A program made the position numbers and the translations under genes. The notes below the pieces were generated by a model that was given only the letters and a program-made list of their open reading frames with translations, was not told the origin of the DNA and made no database searches. A DNA stretch of 64,000 bases. Source: an uncultured Flavobacteriales bacterium (GTDB lineage: Bacteria; Bacteroidota; Bacteroidia; Flavobacteriales; Crocinitomicaceae). Location of the stretch: contig CAMLLB010000018.1 of the NCBI GenBank assembly GCA_946480815.1, positions 1 to 64,000 on the forward strand. Reading direction: 5' to 3'. This document shows, piece by piece, positions 26,089 through 35,697 of the stretch; the first letter of the stretch is position 1; every line of letters starts with the position of its first letter.

Positions 26089-27015
26089 ATGAAAATCGGA
26101 AGTATACATACAGTTGGTGCTATAGCACAATTTTTAGGAAGGGAAGTAATTGGAAACGAATCCCTGATCGTTACAGGAATCAATGAAATTCATCGGGTTG
26201 AACCGGGTGATTTGGTTTTTGTAGATCACCCGAAATATTACGATAAAGCGCTGAATTCTGCCGCTTCTTTTATTTTGATCGACCGGGAGGTGCCGGTTCC
26301 CGAAGGGAAGGCCCTCATTATTTCTCCCGAACCATTTGATGATTACAATAAACTAACGAAAAAATTTTCTCCCTATCGTCCACAAATGTCTATGACCGGA
26401 GAAAATTGTCAGATAGCTGATTCTGCTCATCTTTCTCCGAATTGTTTTATTGGTCACGATGTAATTATCGGTGAGAACGTTACGATCCATCCGGGAGCTT
26501 ACATCGGTGATGGGACGGTCATTGAAGAGAACGTAATTATTGGTCCCAATGCAGTGATTGGACATTATGCTTTCTATTACAAAAAGAAACCGGGAGGTTA
26601 TGACCGTATGCATAGCTGTGGTTTTGTTTACATCGAAAAAAATGTAGAAATCGGAGCCGGATCAACTATTGATGCAGGTGTGAGTGCGATTACCCGGATT
26701 GGAGAAGGAACCAAAATTGATAATCTGGTCCAAATCGGTCATGATACCGTCATCGGGAAGAATTGCCTTTTTGCATCTCAGGTCGGGATTGCAGGTTGTT
26801 GTACTATCGGTGATCATGTCACTTTGTGGGGACAAGTCGGTTGTGCATCCGGAATAACAATCGGAGATCATGTGGTTGTGTTGGCTCAATCAGGTATTGG
26901 AAAAGATCTGGAAGCCGGAAAAACATATTTTGGTAGTCCGTGTGATGAAGCCAAGATAAAAATGCGCGAATTGATTGTTTTGAAAAACCTTTCAGAATCG
27001 AATAGCAAGAAATGA
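26089..27015 (+). CDS. LpxD-like UDP-acylglucosamine N-acyltransferase
   Basis: 308 residues. An N-terminal LpxD-type uridine-binding domain (about residues 1-100, with GINEIHRVEPGDLVFVDH) is followed by left-handed beta-helix hexapeptide repeats (for example IGENVTIHPGAYIGDGTVI) and the catalytic-region QIGHDTVIG with His218. The C-terminal helices are short. LpxD adds the N-linked acyl chain in lipid A synthesis; this copy stands away from lpxA/lpxC and may act on another sugar nucleotide. It overlaps the next gene by four bases (ATGA). Confidence 0.82.
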   Translation: MKIGSIHTVGAIAQFLGREVIGNESLIVTGINEIHRVEPGDLVFVDHPKYYDKALNSAASFILIDREVPVPEGKALIISPEPFDDYNKLTKKFSPYRPQMSMTGENCQIADSAHLSPNCFIGHDVIIGENVTIHPGAYIGDGTVIEENVIIGPNAVIGHYAFYYKKKPGGYDRMHSCGFVYIEKNVEIGAGSTIDAGVSAITRIGEGTKIDNLVQIGHDTVIGKNCLFASQVGIAGCCTIGDHVTLWGQVGCASGITIGDHVVVLAQSGIGKDLEAGKTYFGSPCDEAKIKMRELIVLKNLSESNSKK

Positions 27016-28259
27016 AAGTGGAAACCCGCATAGCAAATTTAGAATCACAGGTTGAGCTGGGAGAGTTCCGTTTGAATTCTCTTTTGGAATTAACCAGGGC
27101 AATTGCGACCAATCAAAGTATTGAGCAGATTGTCCGGATGTTTGAATTTGTCATGCGTGAACAATTAGGCTTCGATCACTTTCTGCTTTTTAATAAAGAA
27201 AACCAGTGGAGCCCGCTTTTAAAGGTTGGATTGAAGAACAAGCTCAAGGATATTTCCATCGAAAAAGAATTATACCGTTTTCGTGAAATTACAGTTATTG
27301 AATCCAGTTATTCGGCAATTATCGATGAATTTGATATTATCGTACCTGTATTTCACAAAGACAAACCGTTAGCTTATTTATTGATCGCAGGAATTGAAGG
27401 TTCAGGGATGAAGAAATCGGAAACCTTGGCCGATATGCGTTTTGTTCAGACCCTGACAAATATGGTTGTGATGGCAATCGAGAACAAACGTATGGCTCGT
27501 GAAGAGTTGAAAAGAGAACGTTTGAAGAAGGAACTGGAAGTTGCTTCGGAAATGCAGAAACTGCTTTTTCCTTCCGATCTGCCTTCGAATAAACAAATGG
27601 ACATTTCTGCTAAGTACATTCCGCGTCACGAAGTAGGAGGAGATTATTATGATTTCATTCCGCTTGGAGATAATAAATACGTGATTTGCATTGCCGATGT
27701 AAGCGGAAAAGGAATCAGTGCGGCGATGTTGATGGCCAATTTTCAGGCAACTATCCGGACATTTTACTCCACAGTTCATCAAATTCGTCCTTTTTCTCTG
27801 GAATTCCTGATCGAAGAACTGAACAAAAAAGTCATGACGAGTGCAAAAGGTGAAAAGTTTATTACCTTTTTTATTGCGGTTTATGATGCGGAAACAAGGG
27901 TTTTGGATTATGTAAATGCAGGCCATAACCAACCGATAATTACCAATGGAAAAGAAAAGAAATTACTTGATATCGGATGTGTCGGTTTGGGAATGTTTGA
28001 TGAAATGCCTTTTATCCAGGTTGGAAGGGAAGTGCTTAAACCAAATACCACACTGATTCTTTATACTGATGGCGTGGTAGAACTAGAGGATGAACGAAAT
28101 TGCCATTTCGAATTGGATCGCCTGATTAAGATCTACCACAATTTCTATCGTTTAAGTATGGAGGATATGAATAACATTGTTTTTTCCAAATTGGATGAAT
28201 GGCGTGGAAACCGCAAATTAGTTGATGACACGGCGATATTTTCCTGCAGATTCTTCTGA
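27012..28259 (+). CDS. SpoIIE/RsbU-type PP2C phosphatase with GAF-like sensor
   Basis: 415 residues. The N-terminal 160 residues look like a GAF-type sensory domain; a linker helix (REELKRERLKKELEVASEMQ) leads into the phosphatase. PP2C-type metal motifs are present: GGDYYDF, ADVSGKGISAAMLM, NAGHNQPI and a late YTDGVVE with DDTAIF at the end. Such phosphatases dephosphorylate STAS anti-sigma antagonists; the STAS protein at 8186-8539 is a possible substrate (inference). Translationally coupled to the LpxD-like gene. Confidence 0.88.
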   Translation: MKVETRIANLESQVELGEFRLNSLLELTRAIATNQSIEQIVRMFEFVMREQLGFDHFLLFNKENQWSPLLKVGLKNKLKDISIEKELYRFREITVIESSYSAIIDEFDIIVPVFHKDKPLAYLLIAGIEGSGMKKSETLADMRFVQTLTNMVVMAIENKRMAREELKRERLKKELEVASEMQKLLFPSDLPSNKQMDISAKYIPRHEVGGDYYDFIPLGDNKYVICIADVSGKGISAAMLMANFQATIRTFYSTVHQIRPFSLEFLIEELNKKVMTSAKGEKFITFFIAVYDAETRVLDYVNAGHNQPIITNGKEKKLLDIGCVGLGMFDEMPFIQVGREVLKPNTTLILYTDGVVELEDERNCHFELDRLIKIYHNFYRLSMEDMNNIVFSKLDEWRGNRKLVDDTAIFSCRFF

Positions 28260-28285
28260 GTCTTTGCTGTTTTATTAAAAGTGAT

Positions 28286-28363
28286 GCTTAGACTGTGCTA
28301 CCGTCTGTCCTTATCGAAAGCAGTGCTTAGACTGCACTACCGTTTGTCTTTATCGAAAGCAGT
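28286..28363. repeat. Two 39-base direct repeats in a convergent intergenic region
   Basis: GCTTAGACTG, CTACCGT, TGTC and TTATCGAAAG recur in the same order with a period of 39 bases (28286 and 28325), and a third partial copy starts after 28363. The second copy contains AGTGC-TTAGACT-GCACT, a small hairpin. No protein is encoded. The unit is too short and too few in number for a CRISPR. Confidence 0.7.
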
Positions 28364-28371
28364 GCTTTCTC

Positions 28372-31300
28372 TTATCTCATCAAATACATCTTTCCAAAGT
28401 TCTTTTTGAAATATTGGTCAGCACCCGATTCACGCTGTTTGATATCTTCTCCGTTGATCTTTGCCATGACCTGGTACAGGTAAACACCATTTGCCAATTG
28501 ATCTCCGAATTCGTCTTTCCCATCCCAGGCATATTCCGAAATATTTCGTCCGATGCGGATCAATCCCAATTCGTCTTCGGTAATTTCCCGGATTACGCGT
28601 CCCGAAACCGTCATGATACGGATAATGATGTCATCAGGAACTTCTGTTCCGGTTAATGTAAACACAAAGCGAGTGCTCGTAGAAAACGGGTTCGGATAAT
28701 TCATCATTTGTGTAATCGACGATTCACGGATTACTTCAAAGCTTACTTTGTACTCATAATCTCCTGAAATATTTCCTGAACGATCGGTACCCTGAACAAA
28801 AAGCTGGTAAATTCCGTCTTGCAGGAATTCCTTCGGATAAACGATCTTAAATTTCAGATTTTGCCCGTTTGCAGGATACCATTGCATGATCGTATTCCCA
28901 TTTCCATCAATAAATGGAATGCGTTTTTGAACTCCATCAGGTCCGGTCAAATATATCCCGAAAAGTGTGGTGTCACTGATGTTGTCCATAACCAAATACG
29001 GATTGTCATCTTTTAGTGTGATCAGAATTTCGCTTGTTGGATCAATGATATCTCCATTCAGGATATGTTGTCCGTTAAACGTGACATCCAGGATGGGGTT
29101 CTTAGTGTCTTCCACTACGAAAACAGGAAGTTGCAGAATGTTATTATAATGGTATTGTTCCAATTGATCGGTTTGGACAAGAGAACCGTTTACATACGGA
29201 TTTATTTCCATCCATAGAATATTGTAACCAGGTTTTGCAATCGAATTAAACTGGATGGTGTCTCGCAATACCTGGTGGACACGTAAGGAATCCTGTCTTG
29301 GATAAGGAATCACGTGTTTAATGTGCTGTTGGTCTTCCAGCCAGTAATCTACCAGTAAAGAGTCCATATCAAACTCACTTACATTGACAATATCTACTGC
29401 AAAGCTGAAATCCTGCCCTTCGTAAAGCGTGTCTCCGCTAACGGAAGCGTAATATCCGGATGATCCGTCAATTGCAGCTTCAGGAACCGGTTGATAAAGC
29501 ACATGGATCCGATCAATTTGGGCCGGTGTTAAATTTGTTTTGTCTGAATTATAGATCCCGATTTTTATCCTTGGATAAGAACTTGCATTTACCAGGTTAT
29601 TCAAGTTAATAATAGAATCCAATGGAGTAAACATTGTATCAATGGTACCAGCCAAATTATTGGTGATGTCATATTTTTCTATGAGGATCCGCACGCTGTC
29701 TGTTGATGGGGATTCCAGAGAATCTCTTCGCCAGTATAACGTTTCCCATTGGAAGGCAGGACCAATTTGTGGTGTTTTCTCGATACCGATGTACGCAGGT
29801 TTTAACACATTTGCCTGAAGCACGATTTTAGGCACTCCATCTGGTACTCCTGTTGTTTGATTATCAGTCCACAATTTTAACTGGTTCATCGCAGTTGTTC
29901 CCTTCCTAAAGAATAGAGCAAATGGGTCATTTGGTTGACTTGCATTTAAGGAGGGAAAACCTAAGTTTTGGAACATAGTAAAAATTGCAGGACTGTATGC
30001 TGCAATTGAGTCAAAATAAGTGGTGAAAGGTGTGTAAATGACCACATAATTACTATCTGGAATGCCATTTTCAATCATGTTTTGGAAATTTGCCATGGAA
30101 GTGGGATCCGTTTGATCAAATGTGAAATAATATTCATACCGATCTCTGCATCCTTGTCCTCCGTTAATTCCTAAATTATTCAGGTTGCCAAAATTCATGG
30201 ATGGATCATTATTACTACTTCCACACCCTGGGCAATGCGTTTTCCACGCTTCCAGGGTTGTTCCGTCAACTACACCAACATAGATATATGGATTTGTTCC
30301 ACAAGTAGCATAATCCATATTTTCTCCATCAATATTCCAGGCAATATACCAGGAATCTTCAACTGTCGTGTATTTCATGTTAAGAATTCCTATAGTATGA
30401 ATATCATTCAAATTAAACAGACGTTTTCTTGAAGGTCTGTCATAGTCTAGATTTGAAAAGCTATTATTCTTAAACTGGAAGAAATGATCTTGCCCCCAGC
30501 CGCGTTTTCCAGGAATGTACTGGAAAGAGAATTCAGACCAGTTCGGGGTTATGCTGTCAGCCGCAACTCGCCAAAAATAAACCGTACTATCTGTACAGGT
30601 AAGTGGGAATGGTGATCCAAAAGCGGATAACCATTCGTCTGGTTGAACAGATTTCACTCCACCCAAACCGGTTACGGAGAAGCGTCTTAGTTGAGGGCTG
30701 TTATAGGTGTCGGTTGTATCCAACTCGAAACGGTATGTTCTCATTTCGGCAATCGGATTGATCGTTGACGCTTTTACTGTGACCGTGTCATAAGGAACGA
30801 CGGCATAATTATACGGCCAGATCGGTAACATTCCATCAATGTTCAGGAAGAAACTGGCGCTTGCCGTGTTATTCGAAATTTCTTCAAATTGTTCCCCATA
30901 AACATTCGGAATATCAATTGAAACGGTGAAGGTGTTTACTCCGCCGCTAATGGCCGCCTGGAGCGGGAATTTTCGTTTGATAAGCGTATCGTAATTCAAT
31001 CGTGGCAAGAACAGGGTCTTCATAGAATCGATTGCTGTGCCCGGGAAGTTTCTTCGAATTTCAATATAAACCGGGCTCTTGATCGATTTCCCGATATTGC
31101 GAATAGTAAAAGAGAGTTCAATACTGTCAACCGATAAGTTTACGTTATTGGGGCTTAGACTCAGGTCCGAAACCTGGATATCAATTTCAGGATCTGTACT
31201 GTAATTTACTTTAATCATCGGATCCCCATGAAGTGTCATCTGCGTACATGCGGACTCATAGAATACAATTCCATCTGTGATAGTAGGGGTGTACTGATCG

Positions 31301-33570
31301 TAAATTTGCTTGATGGTACTTTTGATTTGAGAACCGAAAGTCTTACCATAATTCTTATAGGAAAATTGTTTGTAGAGCTCTGTTGAATAGATTGCAAGCG
31401 GGGCATCGTAACCAACGGATATAGTCGATAAAAAGGCAATTGCCCCTTCATTGGGGATATTGACGAAATTTTCAGAAGTGGAATTCCCGGTTTTGAAAAT
31501 ATTTCCATTGTAACAGGAATTTCCGATTACGATCGGGTATTTTCCAAAATTATTCCAGTTGCTCGGCTCATCAATATTAATCTCAAAACCATTGTTTGAA
31601 GCTGCTGCATGACCAAAGAAGTTCATAATAGAAACTCCATCTTCTATTTTTTGAGTCACAGTCGTAACCACATTCGGATCAAGCGGATTACTGGATGTTT
31701 TAAAGTAATTGGTGACATTTCCTGCAAAGACCGTATCTTCTACGATCTTTTTCATATTATTCATGTATCCCTGGAATTGGGTCTGTTGTAATGCGTTAGA
31801 CCCGCCAACAAAATGAAGTAACTGCTTTTGCCAGTTCTTTGTTTCTGAAAAATTAAGACCAACATTGTTCTGAGCATCTTCATACTGCTCGATTTTGGAG
31901 AGGTAATTTTCCACTTCGGTGTTGGTTGTCATGGATAGTCTGCCGGTGGGAACAAGTGGTTCCCAGGCGTTATTGGAGACAAGACACGCAGTTGTAGCAA
32001 TATCACTTGAAGGATATCCCATCGGCGGAATCAGGCAATTAGCGAAAGCAGATGCGGAATAACGTGTTTCACCAACAGTTAGCCCTTTTCCAATTAACAA
32101 TAAACCCTGAGGTTTTTGAGTGCTGTTGTCGTGAATGAAATCTACAAAACGACGAATTGCAAGGGGATGTTTGATGATTCCGCTCGCGAATTGCAAGTAT
32201 AATTCTTCAATGTTTGCTGAAAGTACATTATGACCACCACCATTTATGGAAGATCGGTAAGATTCATAGGAATTTTTGCTGCTTGTAAGTAAAGGATGAT
32301 AAACAAAGATCAGGGCAGAATCGATAGTCAATGAACTGAAATCGGTGAAAGTCCCATTACCATTTACCGGAGACAACGAACCGACTGAAAGCGTGTTGTT
32401 CATGTCGACAATCAAAACTTCTGTTTCGGTGTTCCCGGGATTATTCGGGATAATGAATTGAAAAGATCCGGCATTCAAAGTCGGGATTTCATATCGGGGA
32501 ACAGAGCCAAAACTCAGGACTAAAGGAGCCGAACCGGTGTAACTGGTGAAATCAATTCTGCTTTTCACAGCACCGTTTTGGACGAAAAAACGCTGGGACG
32601 GTTGATGATTACTGATAGGCAACATCGGGTAAGAAAGCATGGCATAGGTAAAGATCTGCCTGTCTACTGTTACATTTAAGTCAGCAATAATTTCGTGATG
32701 TATATTCGTGGTTCCGTTGGTGAGATCTGTCGCCAGGAAATTGTCAATCGTTTTTATCTGATAATAATTTTTATATATCGTGTCGATCAACAGTAAATTA
32801 GAAGCACCGAAAGTCAGTTTTGTATGGTGATTGATAGGAATTTGTGTCGGGAAATTGATGTCTGCTCCGGATGAGTTGGACGAAACCCTGCATTCCAGTC
32901 GAACGGGAAGTGCCCCTGCTCCGGTATAAACATTTGGAGTAGGGATCGGGATATCCGATGATACATTGGAAGTGGTAGCGGCAATTTCTGGCAATCCGTA
33001 ACCTTCTCCCCTGGAATATATAGATCCCGATGCTTCACCATAAACTTCTCCTTCACAATAGGAGTTATTGTATTGGCTCCTGAATTCTGACCGAACGAAA
33101 TCGCTTGGAGTATAGTTTGAATAATTCTGATCGGGTTGGAGCGCGAAACGAAGTCCTGAACCGGAATTCTTCCACGAAAAAAAGTACGTGATTGTATCGT
33201 TGATCAGGCTGTATCCCGGGTTTGCCATCAGGGATGGATTCGGATACATGATTGAATCCAGCCAACCGTCGTTTTTGTATGCGTAGAATAAAAAGTAATC
33301 TCCCGGGTCAAATGAATTGTCTCCATTGTCGACCATATAAAGCGGAACTTCTTTGTCTTTTCCGAAAATTTGAAAACTTGAAGGATTGATTCCTGAAACC
33401 GGAACACCATTATTACTTAAAGTAGTGTAATCAATTTTGTAAAACCCCGTTTGAACAACTTTAAAACCATAGAATTTCTGGGAATAATCAATCCATTCAT
33501 TCCCATAAGGTTGGCTCCACGCAAAAACAACCGGTAAAAGTGTAAGTAGTATTAAGTAGAGTTTTTTCAT
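28372..33570 (-). CDS. Gingipain-family (C25) cysteine peptidase, PorU-like
   Basis: 1732 residues with a signal peptide ending FAWSQ. The N-terminal part (GFYKIDYTTLSNNG, GDYFLFYAY) resembles PorU-type prodomains. The C25 core has VPTGRLSMTTNTEVENYLSK, His654 in FFGHAAASN and Cys686 in VIGNSCYNGN; the 32-residue spacing matches gingipains. Ig-like regions follow and the end is a FlgD-type/T9SS sorting domain (NYPNPFSTSTRFVFT, YAWDGKDEFGDQLANGVYLY). It lies 9 bases downstream of a PorV-like gene, as porU and porV are neighbours in flavobacteria. It is longer than known PorU proteins, so it may be a secreted C25 protease rather than the sortase itself. Confidence 0.8.
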   Translation of the reverse strand: MKKLYLILLTLLPVVFAWSQPYGNEWIDYSQKFYGFKVVQTGFYKIDYTTLSNNGVPVSGINPSSFQIFGKDKEVPLYMVDNGDNSFDPGDYFLFYAYKNDGWLDSIMYPNPSLMANPGYSLINDTITYFFSWKNSGSGLRFALQPDQNYSNYTPSDFVRSEFRSQYNNSYCEGEVYGEASGSIYSRGEGYGLPEIAATTSNVSSDIPIPTPNVYTGAGALPVRLECRVSSNSSGADINFPTQIPINHHTKLTFGASNLLLIDTIYKNYYQIKTIDNFLATDLTNGTTNIHHEIIADLNVTVDRQIFTYAMLSYPMLPISNHQPSQRFFVQNGAVKSRIDFTSYTGSAPLVLSFGSVPRYEIPTLNAGSFQFIIPNNPGNTETEVLIVDMNNTLSVGSLSPVNGNGTFTDFSSLTIDSALIFVYHPLLTSSKNSYESYRSSINGGGHNVLSANIEELYLQFASGIIKHPLAIRRFVDFIHDNSTQKPQGLLLIGKGLTVGETRYSASAFANCLIPPMGYPSSDIATTACLVSNNAWEPLVPTGRLSMTTNTEVENYLSKIEQYEDAQNNVGLNFSETKNWQKQLLHFVGGSNALQQTQFQGYMNNMKKIVEDTVFAGNVTNYFKTSSNPLDPNVVTTVTQKIEDGVSIMNFFGHAAASNNGFEINIDEPSNWNNFGKYPIVIGNSCYNGNIFKTGNSTSENFVNIPNEGAIAFLSTISVGYDAPLAIYSTELYKQFSYKNYGKTFGSQIKSTIKQIYDQYTPTITDGIVFYESACTQMTLHGDPMIKVNYSTDPEIDIQVSDLSLSPNNVNLSVDSIELSFTIRNIGKSIKSPVYIEIRRNFPGTAIDSMKTLFLPRLNYDTLIKRKFPLQAAISGGVNTFTVSIDIPNVYGEQFEEISNNTASASFFLNIDGMLPIWPYNYAVVPYDTVTVKASTINPIAEMRTYRFELDTTDTYNSPQLRRFSVTGLGGVKSVQPDEWLSAFGSPFPLTCTDSTVYFWRVAADSITPNWSEFSFQYIPGKRGWGQDHFFQFKNNSFSNLDYDRPSRKRLFNLNDIHTIGILNMKYTTVEDSWYIAWNIDGENMDYATCGTNPYIYVGVVDGTTLEAWKTHCPGCGSSNNDPSMNFGNLNNLGINGGQGCRDRYEYYFTFDQTDPTSMANFQNMIENGIPDSNYVVIYTPFTTYFDSIAAYSPAIFTMFQNLGFPSLNASQPNDPFALFFRKGTTAMNQLKLWTDNQTTGVPDGVPKIVLQANVLKPAYIGIEKTPQIGPAFQWETLYWRRDSLESPSTDSVRILIEKYDITNNLAGTIDTMFTPLDSIINLNNLVNASSYPRIKIGIYNSDKTNLTPAQIDRIHVLYQPVPEAAIDGSSGYYASVSGDTLYEGQDFSFAVDIVNVSEFDMDSLLVDYWLEDQQHIKHVIPYPRQDSLRVHQVLRDTIQFNSIAKPGYNILWMEINPYVNGSLVQTDQLEQYHYNNILQLPVFVVEDTKNPILDVTFNGQHILNGDIIDPTSEILITLKDDNPYLVMDNISDTTLFGIYLTGPDGVQKRIPFIDGNGNTIMQWYPANGQNLKFKIVYPKEFLQDGIYQLFVQGTDRSGNISGDYEYKVSFEVIRESSITQMMNYPNPFSTSTRFVFTLTGTEVPDDIIIRIMTVSGRVIREITEDELGLIRIGRNISEYAWDGKDEFGDQLANGVYLYQVMAKINGEDIKQRESGADQYFKKNFGKMYLMR

Positions 33571-33579
33571 AGGCTCTTC

Positions 33580-34683
33580 TTATTCATCTGTTTTCACTGC
33601 ATTTTTTGGTTTATTCAGTGCAAGACGTAATGAGATTACATGTGAGTACAATGCAGTTGAAGCATCACCAATATCTGTAAATGCGTAATCTAAATATACG
33701 GCTTTAATATGTAACCCGATACCAATATTTGGTTGGATGGTTAATTTTTTTGAGTCGTCAAAATTCTTGATATACTGCATGTTGGAGATTCCGCCACGGA
33801 TCGTGACCAATTCTTTAAAACCGAAAGCAATTCCTACATGCGGATCGAAACTGACTACGTTTGTTTTCAGGATCGTATTCCGTTTACCATCTGTTGTCAT
33901 GTCCAGATCCAATTCCCCGGAAACATAAATCCCTTTTTTACCAAGCGGTTGTTTGTAGTATGTTCCAAGAATTAAGCGTGGAAGTGTTAATTCCAGTCCG
34001 TTTCTCGGGATTTCATTTCCTGTTAGTGTAAAGACTTCTTTAGTTTGATCGTCCAATGTGAAAATCCAGGCATTGAAAGTGGAAGTCACATCACGAAGAA
34101 CTGCTCCGAACTTCAAGCGATCACTTTTCTCGTAAGTTGCTCCTGCATCCAGGCCGAATCCCCAGGATTTGGCAAAGTCTCCGACTTTCCGATAGATCAC
34201 CTTGAAGTTTCCTCCCAATGATAAGCCCGGGATTTTGGTTTTACGCGCATAAGAAAGCAGGAAGGCATAATCTGCGGCAGTAAAAGTGGTGATCTTGTCG
34301 TAATCGATTCGTCCTTCGTTGTCAATTAACTGTGTTGTATTGGGAATGTCGTCTACCGCAAAACGGATGATGGATAAACCAACGGCACTTTTTTCATCAA
34401 CCTGATGTGCTAAGCCCAGGTAATCGTATTTGGCAATTCCTGCAAAATATTCCGAGTGCATTAAACCAATATCCAGCCACTTATCGGTATGTACCAAACC
34501 AGCCGGGTTCCAGTAGCCGCTGTTCACACCGGTAGTTTGTGCAACCACTGCATTGGAAAGTCCCAAAGCATCAGCTCCGATCCCGATTGATAAGAATTCA
34601 TTGGAGTATTTGGGTGCAACCGAACCTTGTCCGAACGAAAAGCAGGTGCAGGCAGTAATGCAAACAATTAGGTAAAATTTCAT
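33580..34683 (-). CDS. PorV/PorQ-like outer-membrane protein
   Basis: 367 residues from the ATG at 34683, chosen because it begins a clean signal peptide (MKFYLIVCITACTCFSFG); 12 further codons are open upstream. The mature protein has alternating strands of a FadL-like beta-barrel with GADALGLSNAVVA and NSGYWNPAGLV at its start, a motif of PorV/PorQ/UPF0164 proteins. PorV shuttles T9SS cargo from the translocon to the PorU sortase. The adjacent C25 gene supports this role; which of the PorV-like paralogs it is cannot be told. Confidence 0.8.
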   Translation of the reverse strand: MKFYLIVCITACTCFSFGQGSVAPKYSNEFLSIGIGADALGLSNAVVAQTTGVNSGYWNPAGLVHTDKWLDIGLMHSEYFAGIAKYDYLGLAHQVDEKSAVGLSIIRFAVDDIPNTTQLIDNEGRIDYDKITTFTAADYAFLLSYARKTKIPGLSLGGNFKVIYRKVGDFAKSWGFGLDAGATYEKSDRLKFGAVLRDVTSTFNAWIFTLDDQTKEVFTLTGNEIPRNGLELTLPRLILGTYYKQPLGKKGIYVSGELDLDMTTDGKRNTILKTNVVSFDPHVGIAFGFKELVTIRGGISNMQYIKNFDDSKKLTIQPNIGIGLHIKAVYLDYAFTDIGDASTALYSHVISLRLALNKPKNAVKTDE

Positions 34684-34766
34684 AGTATACAAGTTCCTCA
34701 CGATTGCTATTAACTGCATCTTTTATAAAAAATTGTGTATCCCGATGGTTTAATGATAAAATCGAA

Positions 34767-34780
34767 GTGTAAATTTACAC
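34767..34780. promoter_or_regulatory. Perfect palindrome between divergent genes
   Basis: GTGTAAATTTACAC is a 14-base perfect palindrome located 41 bases before the pssA start and 83 bases before the PorV-like start. It is a possible shared operator. Confidence 0.35.
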
Positions 34781-34821
34781 CTTTTTGAAGGATTTAAACT
34801 AACAAAATATTCATTCACCAG

Positions 34822-35697
34822 ATGAAAATGTTCAATATACCTAATTTGATCACTGCCAGCAACATGCTTTGCGGAGTTCTCGCAATCATTTTGGCTTTTG
34901 CCGGAAGAATCGATATCGCACCCTACTTTATTTTTCTTGCTGCCGTGCTGGATTTCTTCGACGGTTTTCTGGCTCGCATCCTGAAACAGCAGGGGGAGCT
35001 GGGTAAGCAGCTGGATTCTTTGGCGGATATGATCTCTTTTGGTTTGGCTCCTGGGATTATTATGATGGTAGTGTTAATTACCCAAACTTCGCAAGTTAAT
35101 TTGGAAGACATAGTATGGCATGGAGAATACATTACCACTAAAACCATTGTTGAGTCAAATGGAGAAATAGTTTCAATGCTGCCCGTCTGGATGGCCATAG
35201 ATGATTGGAAAGCTGGATTGATAAATTTAAAAGATATTGATTTTTTACCTTTTGCGGCATTAATCATTCCATTCTTTTCCTTATTCCGCCTGGCAAAATT
35301 CAACATCGATACCCGCCAATCGGAATCGTTTATCGGCTTACCAACTCCGGCAAATACGATCTTTTTCATGGCTTTTCCGTTGTTGCTTACTCAATATGGC
35401 GGAACAAAGGGTTGGGAACACAATTTGATCATGTGGTTGGTTCAACCTGTAGTTTTGATCCCGATCATTGTGGTGATGTCGGTGCTTTTGGTGTCTGAAC
35501 TGCCTTTGTTTGCATTGAAATTCAAGCACTTTAAATGGAAAGGAAATGAGATTCGATACATGTTTTTAATAAGTTGTGGAATACTTATTTCAACTTTATT
35601 GATTTGGTCCATTCCAATTATTGTACTTTTGTACCTGATATTATCATTTATTCAACACATTCTTCGAAAAAATCGAGCACATGAAATTCAAAGCTGA
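34822..35697 (+). CDS. pssA: CDP-diacylglycerol--serine O-phosphatidyltransferase
   Basis: 291 residues with several membrane helices. The CDP-alcohol phosphotransferase motif D-G-x2-A-R-x8-G-x3-D-x3-D is complete in DFFDGFLARILKQQGELGKQ followed by LDSLAD. It makes phosphatidylserine from CDP-diacylglycerol and serine, the precursor of phosphatidylethanolamine, in the inner membrane. An insertion near residues 90-130 is charged and probably a loop. An ATG two codons downstream is an alternative start. Its 3' end overlaps purS by 17 bases. Confidence 0.9.
   Translation: MKMFNIPNLITASNMLCGVLAIILAFAGRIDIAPYFIFLAAVLDFFDGFLARILKQQGELGKQLDSLADMISFGLAPGIIMMVVLITQTSQVNLEDIVWHGEYITTKTIVESNGEIVSMLPVWMAIDDWKAGLINLKDIDFLPFAALIIPFFSLFRLAKFNIDTRQSESFIGLPTPANTIFFMAFPLLLTQYGGTKGWEHNLIMWLVQPVVLIPIIVVMSVLLVSELPLFALKFKHFKWKGNEIRYMFLISCGILISTLLIWSIPIIVLLYLILSFIQHILRKNRAHEIQS

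Noticed and set aside
27402..27932. 176-residue minus-strand frame in the phosphatase gene
   Set aside because: It is opposite the conserved SpoIIE-type domain and its composition is that of an antisense shadow.
28286..28363. CRISPR array
   Set aside because: Only two full units, a 39-base unit with no distinct spacer between them and no cas genes nearby.
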